Below, piece by piece: positions 52,333 to 61,078 of a DNA stretch of 64,000 nt. Position 1 is the stretch's first letter; the number at the start of each line of letters is the position of its first letter. The notes beneath the pieces were generated by a model. That model had not been told where the DNA came from and made no database searches. It was given only the letters and a program-made list of their open reading frames with translations. Source of the stretch: JAFEBO01 sp044221315 (lineage in GTDB: Bacteria; Planctomycetota; Phycisphaerae; Phycisphaerales; UBA1924); NCBI GenBank assembly GCA_044221315.1, contig JBGAPK010000006.1, positions 62,001-126,000 on the forward strand. The letters are read 5' to 3'. The translations under genes were made by a program, and so were the position numbers.

Positions 52333-53029
52333 AGACGAGAGCCGGCGGCAGGTTCAGCCAGACGCTCCGCGATCGGCGGAGATTCTCGAAGTAGCGGGGC
52401 AGCTTGGTATGGAAGCGACGCCCGGCGGGGGTGAAGAGGCCGACCCGATAGCCGAACATGACGAAAGAACCGCCCGGCTTGAGCACCCGGAATGTTGCGT
52501 TGAGGATGCGGTCCTGAAGGTCGTCGGGAAAGCTCACCCAGGGCAGGCCGCTGACGATCGCGTCCACATGGCCGAGCCCCTCTCTGCTGCAGAGCTCTTC
52601 GACCCTCTCGGCACTCTCTTCGTAAAGCTTGACCTGCGGCAGGCGCTGGCGGCAGATCTTTGCCAGGTCGGCGCTCCGCTCGATCGCGAAGAAGTGCGTC
52701 CCCGGGCGCATGCGGGCGAGCAACTCCCGGGTGATCACCCCCGTTCCGGGCCCGAACTCGACCACGGAATTGATTTTCTGAAAGTCGAGCTGATCCGCGA
52801 TCTTTTTGGCCAGCGCCGGGGAGCTTGCGGCGACCGCCCCCATTCGGCCGGGGTTGGTGATGAACTCGGCGAGGAAGCGGGCATGGGCCGCCAGTGCACC
52901 GGGCATGCCGGGCCGCCTGGGCTCCACGATGCGGTGAGAGCCGCTGTGGCTCCCGGTTCGGGGCGCGTGGGCGTGCGAGCCGGCGTGTCCGTTGAGGTGC
53001 GTGCCGTGGGAGTTGCTTGAGGAGTTCAA
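52268..53029 (-). CDS. Class I SAM-dependent methyltransferase (PmtA-like)
   Basis: 253 residues. It should methylate a lipid or other target with S-adenosylmethionine. The fold reads FLAEFITNPGRMGAVAASSPALAKK, the SAM loop VVEFGPGTGVITRELL, FFAIERSADLAKIC, and IVSGLPWVSFPDDLQDRIL, the pattern of phosphatidylethanolamine N-methyltransferases of the PmtA type. The first 40 residues, rich in His, Ser and Gly (HGTHLNGHAGSHAHAPRTG), look disordered; from the TTG start they may be translated, but an ATG at 52906 would give a compact protein without them. The C-terminus overlaps the OGT copy 3 gene on the other strand. Confidence 0.78.
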   Translation of the reverse strand: MNSSSNSHGTHLNGHAGSHAHAPRTGSHSGSHRIVEPRRPGMPGALAAHARFLAEFITNPGRMGAVAASSPALAKKIADQLDFQKINSVVEFGPGTGVITRELLARMRPGTHFFAIERSADLAKICRQRLPQVKLYEESAERVEELCSREGLGHVDAIVSGLPWVSFPDDLQDRILNATFRVLKPGGSFVMFGYRVGLFTPAGRRFHTKLPRYFENLRRSRSVWLNLPPALVFSGVRRRQIATSARTNPATSA

Positions 53030-53117
53030 AGTAAGTCGTCCGGGGAAAAGCGTCCGGCGGAAAACGTCGCGGGGGAAGCGGTCTCAAGACTAGGCCGCGC
53101 CGAAGGATACCGCGCGG

Positions 53118-54950
53118 CTAGATCCCCCGTCCCCGACCATCCTTTTCGCCGGTCGTGGCGGAGGGATCGATGAGCGCCACGGGGTCGGCCGGAACAGTCA
53201 TTCGGAAAACCGATCCCTTTCCTTCATCGCTTTCGACGGTCAGGGTGCCCCGATGATCCTCGGCGACCCGCTTGGCCACGGGCAGGCCCAGGCCCGTGCC
53301 CCGGAGCCCCTTGGTGGTGTTGAAGGGCTGGAAGATCCAGTGCTGCTTCCCTTTGGCGATGCCGGGGCCGTTATCGATGACGTCGATGATCGCCCAGAGC
53401 GTGCCGGATTGCGCCGAAAGCCCGCCGGAGACTGCGCCCGATTGTTCGGCGGGGCGCGCCGAAACCTGTGCGGGGGCAGATCCGCTGGGGGCGATCGTGA
53501 AAGTCGCCCGGATGGTCACGACACCCTTCTCGGGCTCAACTGCCTCGACGGCGTTGGTGAGCAGATTGAGGAGGGCCTGGTGCATGAGGGCCGGGTCGAT
53601 CGCGATCGGGGGCATCTCGCTGTCGATGTCCACGATGACGGCCACGTGCTTGGCGTCGGTGGCGGTCTTGAGCAGTTCGAGGCAATCGTCCACGACCTGC
53701 TGAATCTTGGTGAGTTCGACCTCGGGTTTGCGATGGCGCGAATAGGCGAGCATGTTGCTCGTGAGGCTGCTGATGCGGTCGAGATTGCGTTTGAAGATGT
53801 CCCAGCCGCCCTTGGCGATCTTGAGGTCGTCTTTCTTGAGCCCGAGCTCCACGACGTCGGCCCCGCCGCGGATGCCCTGGAGGATGTTCTTGATGGAGTG
53901 TGAGAGGCTGGCGACAGTCTCGCCCACGGCCGCGAGACGTTCGGTCTGGAGCCTGCGGGCGTAGCCCTCGGCGTTCGCGAGGGCCAAGCCCGTGTGCTGG
54001 CCGACGGCGTTCATCAGGGCCAGCTGCTCGGCGGTGAACGTGTAGTTCGCGAGCGTGCTATCGATATAGATGGCGCCGAATGTGTTGCCACGGAAGCTGA
54101 TGGGGGCGCAGATGGCCGATCGCACGTGCATGCGCTGCACGCTGTCGCCCGAGGCGAATCGCGGGTCGTTCATCGCGTTGCTGGAGAGCACGCCCTCGCC
54201 CTTCCTCAGTACATGCTGAAGAATGGTGCGGGGGACGTGAATGAGGGCTTCTTCCTCGTTGGCAGGGGCCACTCGATACTTGACGACTGCCGGGCGCGAT
54301 TTTTCGATGTCGCCGGGCTTGGTGAGCACGATGAAGCCTCGCTCGGGCTTGAATTCCCGGAAGACCATCTCCATCACGCTCTTGAGAAGTTCTGAGCGGT
54401 CGGTCAACTGGCTGGTCAGGCTGGTGAGCTGGTAGATGACCCGCAGGTGCGTCGCGGCGGCCGCCCGGGGCTCGGGCTCGGACATCACCAGCGAATCTTC
54501 GTTGGCGTTTGAGGCGAATTTTGGGCTCAGGACATCGCCCGCAAGCGTCTGCTCGATCGAGGCGTCCACCTGGTCGGGCTTGGCAAGGCGGACGATTTCG
54601 GGGTCGCTGGTCTCGGTAAACCCGAAGACCATCAGAGTCGCCCCGACGCGGATCTGGTCGCCGGGGCGCAGCCGGACGCGGTCTTTGATCCGTTCGGCGT
54701 TGATGTACGTTCCGTTCTGCGATTGCAGGTCGCGGATGTACCAGGCCCCGCCGTCGGGGGTCATTTCGGCGTGGCGGCGACTGACGGTTGTATCGCTGAT
54801 GGGCAGGGCCTCACCCGAGCGCCCGATGAGCTGCGGCTCGTGGTCGGGAAGCTGGAAGGTGCGCCCCTTGTCGGGGCCCTGGATCACGGTGAGGATCAGC
54901 ACGCAACAATCGTACTGGTTCGCGGGGACGGTTGCCCGTGCCGCGTTCAT
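53118..54950 (-). CDS. Sensor histidine kinase with N-terminal FHA and GAF domains
   Basis: 610 residues. The FHA domain (about 18-112) has LIGRSGEALPISDTTVSRRHAEM and SQNGTYIN and binds phosphothreonine. A GAF-type sensor follows (about 165-340; PERGFIVLTKPGD, SAICAPISFRGNTFGAIYID). The kinase has its H-box at SLSHSIKNILQGI, His near 350, an N-box at HQALLNLLTNAVEAV, and ATP motifs IDNGPGIAKG and RGTGLGLPVAKRVAEDH. No membrane segment is seen, so it is likely a soluble kinase. The FHA plus kinase layout suggests input from Ser/Thr phosphorylation. The ATG follows GGAAG; no response regulator is adjacent. Its start is 20 nt from that of the DinB-like gene. Confidence 0.9.
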   Translation of the reverse strand: MNAARATVPANQYDCCVLILTVIQGPDKGRTFQLPDHEPQLIGRSGEALPISDTTVSRRHAEMTPDGGAWYIRDLQSQNGTYINAERIKDRVRLRPGDQIRVGATLMVFGFTETSDPEIVRLAKPDQVDASIEQTLAGDVLSPKFASNANEDSLVMSEPEPRAAAATHLRVIYQLTSLTSQLTDRSELLKSVMEMVFREFKPERGFIVLTKPGDIEKSRPAVVKYRVAPANEEEALIHVPRTILQHVLRKGEGVLSSNAMNDPRFASGDSVQRMHVRSAICAPISFRGNTFGAIYIDSTLANYTFTAEQLALMNAVGQHTGLALANAEGYARRLQTERLAAVGETVASLSHSIKNILQGIRGGADVVELGLKKDDLKIAKGGWDIFKRNLDRISSLTSNMLAYSRHRKPEVELTKIQQVVDDCLELLKTATDAKHVAVIVDIDSEMPPIAIDPALMHQALLNLLTNAVEAVEPEKGVVTIRATFTIAPSGSAPAQVSARPAEQSGAVSGGLSAQSGTLWAIIDVIDNGPGIAKGKQHWIFQPFNTTKGLRGTGLGLPVAKRVAEDHRGTLTVESDEGKGSVFRMTVPADPVALIDPSATTGEKDGRGRGI

Positions 54951-54970
54951 CGCCAACTTCCGGGAGCTTT

Positions 54971-55447
54971 ATGGACCCTACCCACCTCGACGCGTACGTC
55001 TCCCAGGCCGACGAACTCAAGATCTGGGTTTCGGGCCTGACCAAAGACCAGCTCAACGCCCACCCGATCCCGGGGACGTGGAGCATCCAGCAGGTCACGT
55101 TCCACACGCTCGACAGCGATCTGGTCTCGGCCGACCGCATGCGCCGGATCATTGCCATGGACAACCCGCTGCTTGTCGGGTACGACGAATCGCGCTTTGC
55201 CGCGCTTCTCAGTTATGACAAACGCGACGTCTCCAAGGCGTGCGAACTGTTCGCGATGAACCGGCGGTTCATGGGAGAGTTGCTCGCCTGCTGCGAGCCG
55301 GAGGCGTTCGAGCGGACGGGAATTCACACCGAGCGCGGCAAGGTGACCCTGGCCGGGTTGGTGCAGGATTACGTTGAGCATGTGCTGCACCATCGGAAGT
55401 TCGTGGTGGCGAAGCGGAAGGCGCTTGGGAAGCCGCTCACCGCGTAG
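54971..55447 (+). CDS. DinB-superfamily protein
   Basis: 158 residues; ATG after GGGAGC. A four-helix bundle is expected. The metal-binding His triad of DinB/YfiT-type proteins fits His45 (QVTFHTLDSD), His137 and His141 (YVEHVLHH). DinB-like proteins act as metal-dependent thiol transferases or hydrolases, with no single known function. It is divergent from the histidine kinase gene, only 20 nt between the start codons, so the promoter of each probably lies inside the other gene. An octamer-type sequence follows its stop. Confidence 0.82.
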   Translation: MDPTHLDAYVSQADELKIWVSGLTKDQLNAHPIPGTWSIQQVTFHTLDSDLVSADRMRRIIAMDNPLLVGYDESRFAALLSYDKRDVSKACELFAMNRRFMGELLACCEPEAFERTGIHTERGKVTLAGLVQDYVEHVLHHRKFVVAKRKALGKPLTA

Positions 55448-55503
55448 AGCAGCAGAATTGCCCGCTTGATTGATTGAACGGGCGGGGCTTGATCCCGGTT
55501 TTC

Positions 55504-55567
55504 TTTGCCGCTTTGCCGCTTTGCTTCTTCTTTGCTGCTCTGCCAATCTGCTGCTCTGCTGCTCTCA
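55504..55567. repeat. Eight-unit 8-bp tandem repeat ending at the upp stop codon
   Basis: Eight consecutive 8-bp units on the plus strand: TTTGCCGC twice, TTTGCTTC, TTCTTTGC, TGCTCTGC, CAATCTGC, TGCTCTGC, TGCTCTCA. The last unit contains the complement of the TGA stop of upp (55565-55567). Read on the minus strand it runs from the stop through GCAGAGCA-like units to GCGGCAAA units, the same order as the repeat at 2505-2568. Confidence 0.8.
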
Positions 55568-56212
55568 TCCCGTCCCGTACATCCTGTCCCCGGCATCGCC
55601 CAAGCCCGGGATGATGTATCCCTTTTCCGTCAGTTCGCGGTCGAGTGCCGCGGTGTAGATCATCACGTCCGGATGGTCCTTCAGGAGTTTTCGCACGCCC
55701 TCGGGGGCGGCCACGAGGCAGATCATGCGGAGGTCTTTCGCGCCGGCCGCGCGGAGCATGGTGATCGCGGCGGACGCCGAGCCGCCGGTCGCGAGCATCG
55801 GATCGACGAGCAGCACCGGACCCGCATCAAGGTCCTTCGGCAGCTTGTTGAGATAGGCAACCGGCTCGAGCGTTTCGTGATCGCGGGCGATGCCCAGGTG
55901 TCCGACGCGTGCTTCGGGCATGACGTAGAGAATCCCCTCGATCATGCCGAGACCCGATCGAAGGATGGGCACGACGGTGATGTTCGCGCTCAATCGCCTG
56001 GCCTGCGTGACTTCCAGCGGCGTCGTCACCGACACCGGCGAGACCGGAAAACTTCGCGTTACCTCAAAGACCATCAGCCCGGCGATCTGAGCCAGCAGAC
56101 CCCGGAAGGAGCGGTGGCCGGTGGCCTGATCGCGGATCCAGGACATCTTGTGCTGGATCAGCGGGTGGTCAAAGACAGCCAGGTTGCCAAACTCGGGGTG
56201 CGCCTTGGGCAT
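55565..56212 (-). CDS. upp: Uracil phosphoribosyltransferase
   Basis: 215 residues. It salvages uracil to UMP with PRPP. The PRPP loop DPMLATGGSA is at 137-146, preceded by ITVVPILRSGLGMIEGIL and ARVGHLGIARDHETLEPVAYLNKLP, and followed by RMICLVAAPEGVRKL and the C-terminal uracil-binding YIIPGLGDAGDRMYGT. The ATG at MPKAHPEFGN matches the usual length (about 209); an upstream GTG would add 39 unlikely residues. Together with pyrB this gives both de novo and salvage pyrimidine steps, though 41 kb apart. The stop codon is the end of an 8-bp repeat array. Confidence 0.95.
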   Translation of the reverse strand: MPKAHPEFGNLAVFDHPLIQHKMSWIRDQATGHRSFRGLLAQIAGLMVFEVTRSFPVSPVSVTTPLEVTQARRLSANITVVPILRSGLGMIEGILYVMPEARVGHLGIARDHETLEPVAYLNKLPKDLDAGPVLLVDPMLATGGSASAAITMLRAAGAKDLRMICLVAAPEGVRKLLKDHPDVMIYTAALDRELTEKGYIIPGLGDAGDRMYGTG

Positions 56213-56696
56213 GGCCCCAGCATACGAAAACAGTTCTCTGACGTCCGGCGCCAGAGGAAAGGGGTTGGGAAAAGGAGCGGGGATGCCATTCGCGCCATTG
56301 TGCGCGATCCATCCTCTCTCCAATAGCACTCTCGCTCTCCGTTCTCCTTTTTCTTGATTTCAGTTCTCATTCCGGACACGGCCGCGTCGAGTCGTGGGCA
56401 ACAGGACCGGGGGCCGCTCTCGCGGAAGGCGGATCGAGCGCCGTACCGCTTCAACTTCGTACCCGATCGACTCCACACGCTTGCTCTCGGGCCGCCGCGG
56501 TCTGGCGCTATGGCTTGCGACGGAACCTTCGACCACGCGCCGGGCTTCCGCGCCCGCACTTCCTGCTTATCCCGAGGCAGACGGAACTTCCTCGGCACCA
56601 AAGAGGCCAGTGTTGTGCAGCCGCTGCGCGCGTTTTTTCTCTTGTTCGGCACACGCCGCGCTGGCATAATGGAAATTCCAACACGGGGGTTTCTTC
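56213..56696. other. Intergenic region, 484 nt
   Basis: Lies between divergent upp and the FG-GAP gene. No gene is convincing; several purine-rich patches near 56260-56350 would act as upp leader on the minus strand. The FG-GAP promoter lies at the right end (separate entry). The rest is GC-rich and unremarkable. Confidence 0.4.
56642..56670 (+). promoter_or_regulatory. Predicted sigma-70-type promoter of the FG-GAP gene
   Basis: TTGTTC (56642-56647) and CATAAT (56665-56670) with a 17-nt spacer, in a T-rich context. Expected start near 56677, giving a short leader of about 20 nt before the ATG with GGGGG as the likely ribosome site. Confidence 0.55.
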
Positions 56697-59600
56697 ATGC
56701 GATTTCGATTCTGTGTGCTCGCCCTGATTGGTGCCACCACCATCCCATTCTCCGCGCTCGCGCAGCGTTCAACCCCGGTGCAGTTGCTGCACCCGGCGGG
56801 CGCGAAGGACGACCGCTTCGGCGCCTCCGTCGCCGTGGATGGCGACACGATGATTGTCGGAGCGCCCTACGACGCTATCGGCGCGAACACCGATCGGGGC
56901 TCCGTCCATGTCTTTCTCTGGACCGGTTCCGGCTGGACGTTCGAAGCCACGCTCACCGCTTCCGACGGAGAAGCAGATGATCACTTCGGCAGGTCTGTCG
57001 CGATCTTCGGAGACACCGTCATCGTCGGAGCATGGGGAGACGACATCGGCTCCAATGTCGACCAGGGCTCGGTTTACGTTTTCCAACGCGCGCACGGCGG
57101 TGCCACTTGGAATCAGCAAGCCAAACTCACCGCGGCAGACGGCGCCGCGGGCGACTTGTTTGGCGGCTCCGTCGCCCTCTCCGGCGACAGCGCGTTCGTC
57201 GGGGCGTACGGCGACGATGTGGGTGCCAACACGGACCAAGGCTCGGCCTATGTCTTCCGGCGGCTGCCCGGGGGCAACACTTGGGAGCAACAGGCAAAGA
57301 TCACCGCGAGTGACGGTGCGCCCGGAGATGCATTTGGCGAGTCCGTCGGGCTCTCCACCGACACCGTGGTCGTGGGAGCCGCCCACGCCGACGTGGACGG
57401 CAATGCCGACCAGGGCGCCGCGTACGTATTCTCGCGAGCCGGGGTCACATGGACGCAGCAGGCCAAACTCACCGCCCACATCGGCACGACGCACGACTAC
57501 TTCGGACTATCCGTCGCCATTTCCGATCAGACCGTGATCATCGGCTCCGGCATCAGCGACGGGCCAGATCGGCATGTCGTGTACGTCTTCGTAGAATCCG
57601 GCGGGATCTGGACCCAGCAGACCAAACTTACCCCACCCCCTCACAGCGAAGTGCTCGGTGAAATCTTTGGCGAGCGCGTCGCAATCTCCGGCGATACCGC
57701 CATTATCGGATCGTCCTACGACAACTCTCGGGGAGCCGCGTACGTTTTCAAACGTTCCGGTTCGATGTGGTCGCAGCAGGCGCAGCTGACCGCTCCCGAC
57801 GGCGAGGATGTTGATCAGTTCGGTGTATCCGTCGCGATCTCCGGCGACTTCGCCGTCGTGGGCGCGTCGCGTGACGATGTGGGTACACGCGTGGATCAAG
57901 GTTCGGCCTGGGCATTCTCTCGCGTCGGTTCCGATTGGATCGGTCCCGATCTGGCGCTGCTCTCGCCATCCGTTCCGGTACGCGGATTCTTCGGCTCCTC
58001 CGTTGATCTTTTCGGTGACACGGCGATCGTGGGAGAGGCAGCCCGACCTTTTTCGACTGACCCGGGGGCGGCGTTTATCTTCACCCGCTCGGGTACGGCC
58101 TGGACCCAGCAGGCCCAACTCACACCCTCCGACGGCGAGGGGGACGATCACTTCGGCATTTCCTCTGCCCTCTCCGGCGACACCGCCATCGTCTGCGCGT
58201 TCCTTGACGACGTGGGATCGAACGACGACCAGGGTTCAGCCTACGTCTTTACGCGCTCGGGTACTGCCTGGACCCAGCAGGCCAAACTCACTGCCGCCGA
58301 TGGTGCGGCCGGCGACCTGTTCGGTTGGCACGTCGCGATCTCCGGCGATACCGCAATCGTCGGCGTGCCCTACGACGCCATCGCTTCCGATGCGGATCAA
58401 GGTTCGGCATACATCTTCGTTCGCTCTGGTACCACCTGGACCCAGCAGGCCAAACTCACCGCCTCCGACGGCGCTGCGGGCGACCGCTTCGGTGACTCCG
58501 TTGCGCTCTCCGACGACACCGCGATCGTGGGCGCGTACGCGGACGATGTGGGCGGCAATTCTGATCAGGGCTCGGCCTACGTCTTCACGCGATCAGGTAC
58601 GACGTGGACCCAGCGGACCAAACTCACCGCCTCCGACGGCGCTGCGGGCGATCACTTGGGTGACTCCGTTGCGCTCTCCGGCGACACCGCGATCGTGGGC
58701 GCGACGGGGGACACCGTGGGCGGTAACGTCGATCAGGGATCGGTGTATGTCTTCAACCGCACGGGTATCACCTGGACCCAGCAGGCCAAACTCACCGCCT
58801 CCGACGGCGCGGCGGACGATTGGTTCGGACGTTCGATCGCAATAAAGCGGGGCGATGTGAACACGCTGATCGTGGGTGCAAGTTCTGCCAGCGTGGATTC
58901 CAATCTCGATCAGGGTGCCGCGTACATCTTCACCCGATCGGGCATCACATGGACCCAGCAAGCCAAGCTCACCGTCGAACCCAGCATCTACAGCCTGGGA
59001 TATGGCTTTGGAAATTCAGTTGCAATCGGTGGCGAGGACGGCAATTGGGTAGGCGTTGGATTTCCCGGTGATTACGTCACATCTCTCGAGCAAGGTTCGG
59101 TGCGTGTTTTCAACGTGATTTTCAACGATTCTCCTCTCGCCCTCAACGACTCGACCGGCGTGTCCTACCCGACCCTTGACGACGCGCTGCCGCCGGCACT
59201 CTCCGGGCACCAGATCACCGCCACGGAGGCCGCGTGGCGATCCTCCGAGGACATCGATACCTCGGGAAGATCCCTCGATTTTCAAAGTCGCGCCAACCTT
59301 CGCACACCCTTCTCTTCCACCATCACGCTCGGCGGAACATCGTCCCTCGCCGCGGCGAACGGCGCCGCCCTCCAGATGTTCGGCAAGGTCCGCGTCCCCG
59401 CGTCGGCGTTGGCGGACTTCTCCGCCAAAGCCTTCTCGACCGGCTCCCGCGCCTCGCTCACCGCGTTCACCGGCGCCTCCCTCACCGTTGATGCCCAATC
59501 CGCCTGCTTGTACGGCGACACCCGCCTTGAACCGGACGCGTCTCTCTCGTTCGGCGGCACCGTGGAGTCCAACGGCCGCTTCTCCGCACTTTTCAACAAC

Positions 59601-60524
59601 TCCCTCACGCTCACCGACACGTTTACCAACCGGGACACCTTCACGATGAGCCTCGGTTCGATCAGCACGCCACTCTTTTTCAATCGCGCACAAGTGGAGT
59701 TTTCCGGTGATTGCACGGTGCTCGGTTCCTACCGAAACGCCGCCGGTGCGGTGACCTTCATCCCGTTTGGAAGTCTCTTTGTGTCCGAGACTCTCACCAA
59801 CAACGGTGAGATTTTCGGCGCAACCTGCGCCGGTTGCCTCGCCGCTCCCCCAAGACTGAAAGTCGGCACCGACCTCATCCTCGGCTCCGACGCCGGGCTC
59901 CTCATGCCGTTTTCTGGCGCCGTCATCTCCGTCGGCGGCGACTTCGACTGCGCCATCGACAGCCACAGCCGCTTCGACTTGCGACTCGCCACTCTCCAAT
60001 TCGACGGCTCGAACAGCGCTCAACAGACCATGGAAGCGATGTCGAAAGACATCGGCGACAGCGCCTCGGGCTTGAACCAGACCGTGCCGGGCAATTACCC
60101 CGTTCACACCCTCCGCATCGGGCCGACGCCGACCACCATCTATCTCATCGACGCGCACGACAACGACGGCCTGGGTCAATCGGCGGCCGAGGCGATCTAT
60201 GTCGACACGCTGCAAATCGACTCCGGATCGCGGCTCGCCAACGCCGGTCGCCGCATCTACTGCAACACTCTGATCAACAACGGCACGATCGATGTTCCCG
60301 GGAACGTCCTTCCCCTCGCCGCACCCTGCCCCGCCGACCTCAACAACGACAACCAGGTCGACGACGCCGACTTCCAGGTCTTCATCCCCCAATACAACGC
60401 CCTCGACTGCGCCGACCCCGCCATGCCCGGCAACTGCAGCGCCGACCTCAACAAAGATAACCTTGTCGACGATGCCGACTTCCAGGTTTTCGTCGTCGCC
60501 TACGACCAACTGCTCTGCCTGTGA
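56697..60524 (+). CDS. Large secreted FG-GAP-repeat protein with GC-type dockerin
   Basis: 1275 residues. After a signal peptide (ending ALAQR) come 14 FG-GAP units, each like ASDGAAGDRFGDSVALS followed by DTAIVGAY.DDVG.N.DQGSAYVFTRSG.TWTQQAKL. Fourteen units would make two seven-bladed propellers. Units near 58100-58950 follow an exact 168-nt (56-residue) period and differ at few bases, so recent internal duplication is likely. Residues about 810-1200 are a beta-helix-like, Thr/Ser-rich domain (LTNNGEIFG..., LQIDSGSRLANAG). The dockerin pair is CPADLNNDNQVDDADF and CSADLNKDNLVDDADF with FVVAYDQLLC. Function unknown; a surface adhesin is plausible. Confidence 0.87.
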   Translation: MRFRFCVLALIGATTIPFSALAQRSTPVQLLHPAGAKDDRFGASVAVDGDTMIVGAPYDAIGANTDRGSVHVFLWTGSGWTFEATLTASDGEADDHFGRSVAIFGDTVIVGAWGDDIGSNVDQGSVYVFQRAHGGATWNQQAKLTAADGAAGDLFGGSVALSGDSAFVGAYGDDVGANTDQGSAYVFRRLPGGNTWEQQAKITASDGAPGDAFGESVGLSTDTVVVGAAHADVDGNADQGAAYVFSRAGVTWTQQAKLTAHIGTTHDYFGLSVAISDQTVIIGSGISDGPDRHVVYVFVESGGIWTQQTKLTPPPHSEVLGEIFGERVAISGDTAIIGSSYDNSRGAAYVFKRSGSMWSQQAQLTAPDGEDVDQFGVSVAISGDFAVVGASRDDVGTRVDQGSAWAFSRVGSDWIGPDLALLSPSVPVRGFFGSSVDLFGDTAIVGEAARPFSTDPGAAFIFTRSGTAWTQQAQLTPSDGEGDDHFGISSALSGDTAIVCAFLDDVGSNDDQGSAYVFTRSGTAWTQQAKLTAADGAAGDLFGWHVAISGDTAIVGVPYDAIASDADQGSAYIFVRSGTTWTQQAKLTASDGAAGDRFGDSVALSDDTAIVGAYADDVGGNSDQGSAYVFTRSGTTWTQRTKLTASDGAAGDHLGDSVALSGDTAIVGATGDTVGGNVDQGSVYVFNRTGITWTQQAKLTASDGAADDWFGRSIAIKRGDVNTLIVGASSASVDSNLDQGAAYIFTRSGITWTQQAKLTVEPSIYSLGYGFGNSVAIGGEDGNWVGVGFPGDYVTSLEQGSVRVFNVIFNDSPLALNDSTGVSYPTLDDALPPALSGHQITATEAAWRSSEDIDTSGRSLDFQSRANLRTPFSSTITLGGTSSLAAANGAALQMFGKVRVPASALADFSAKAFSTGSRASLTAFTGASLTVDAQSACLYGDTRLEPDASLSFGGTVESNGRFSALFNNSLTLTDTFTNRDTFTMSLGSISTPLFFNRAQVEFSGDCTVLGSYRNAAGAVTFIPFGSLFVSETLTNNGEIFGATCAGCLAAPPRLKVGTDLILGSDAGLLMPFSGAVISVGGDFDCAIDSHSRFDLRLATLQFDGSNSAQQTMEAMSKDIGDSASGLNQTVPGNYPVHTLRIGPTPTTIYLIDAHDNDGLGQSAAEAIYVDTLQIDSGSRLANAGRRIYCNTLINNGTIDVPGNVLPLAAPCPADLNNDNQVDDADFQVFIPQYNALDCADPAMPGNCSADLNKDNLVDDADFQVFVVAYDQLLCL

Positions 60525-61078
60525 GCCGTTCGCGGAATTGAGGCTCTCGGCCAAATCGGGTTGGCCGCTTCGGCCCCGCAGTTCTGGTTGGCTGCGCGGG
60601 TGGTGATCGGTCGGGCGTCCGCGCGCATCAGGGTTGTGCCGTCGCAGAGCGGGGTGCGGCACAGAGATTCCTGTCGTCCGGAATTCCTGCAACCGCTGAA
60701 ACGCGGAGGCGTTCCGGCATCTTCGCATGGCGGCGCTCGTGGTTGTGGTTCGCCGGCGACACGATCAGCGTTGGTGCTCCGAACGACAACGTTGATGCCA
60801 ACACAAACCAGGGGTCGATTCAGGTGTGACAATGAACTCCCAGTCGCTTGTTGAAGGGGCTCGCGTCGCAGCGGACACGACCGCCTGCTCGACGGCGCCC
60901 CGCTTGCACTTTGTGGAATGAACCCTCTTGCCCATCGTGACATTGCTCCCCCAGGGCTGTTGGAGCCCGGAGAGGTTTGTGCCATTGGCACGCGGGACGG
61001 GTCAAGGCCTGAAACTACCCCGCATCGTCTTCACAGACGTCCTGGCGAGCCACTCGCTCACCGATAGCATTCGCGCCA
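60525..61078. other. Gene-free region with a decayed FG-GAP fragment
   Basis: No intact gene. It contains the FG-GAP remnant listed separately and otherwise GC-rich sequence in which I see no promoter, terminator or RNA gene. The 3' part leads to the diacylglycerol-kinase-like gene. Confidence 0.45.
60749..60829 (+). pseudogene. Remnant of an FG-GAP repeat
   Basis: One frame reads FAGDTISVGAPNDNVDAN then TNQGSIQV and a TGA stop. This matches the FG-GAP unit GDTAIVGAPYDDVGANTDQGS.YV of the gene just upstream. There is no start codon, no other unit and no dockerin, so it is a left-over piece of a second copy or of a longer ancestor. Confidence 0.75.

Noticed and set aside
58097..58975. Regular 168-nt repeats considered as a CRISPR-like array
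   Set aside because: The repeats are inside a coding frame, the period is far too long and the spacers encode the same protein unit.
59016..60728. Minus-strand open frame of 570 codons opposite the FG-GAP gene
   Set aside because: Glu/Gly/Arg-rich antisense product; the true frame has signal peptide, repeats and dockerin.
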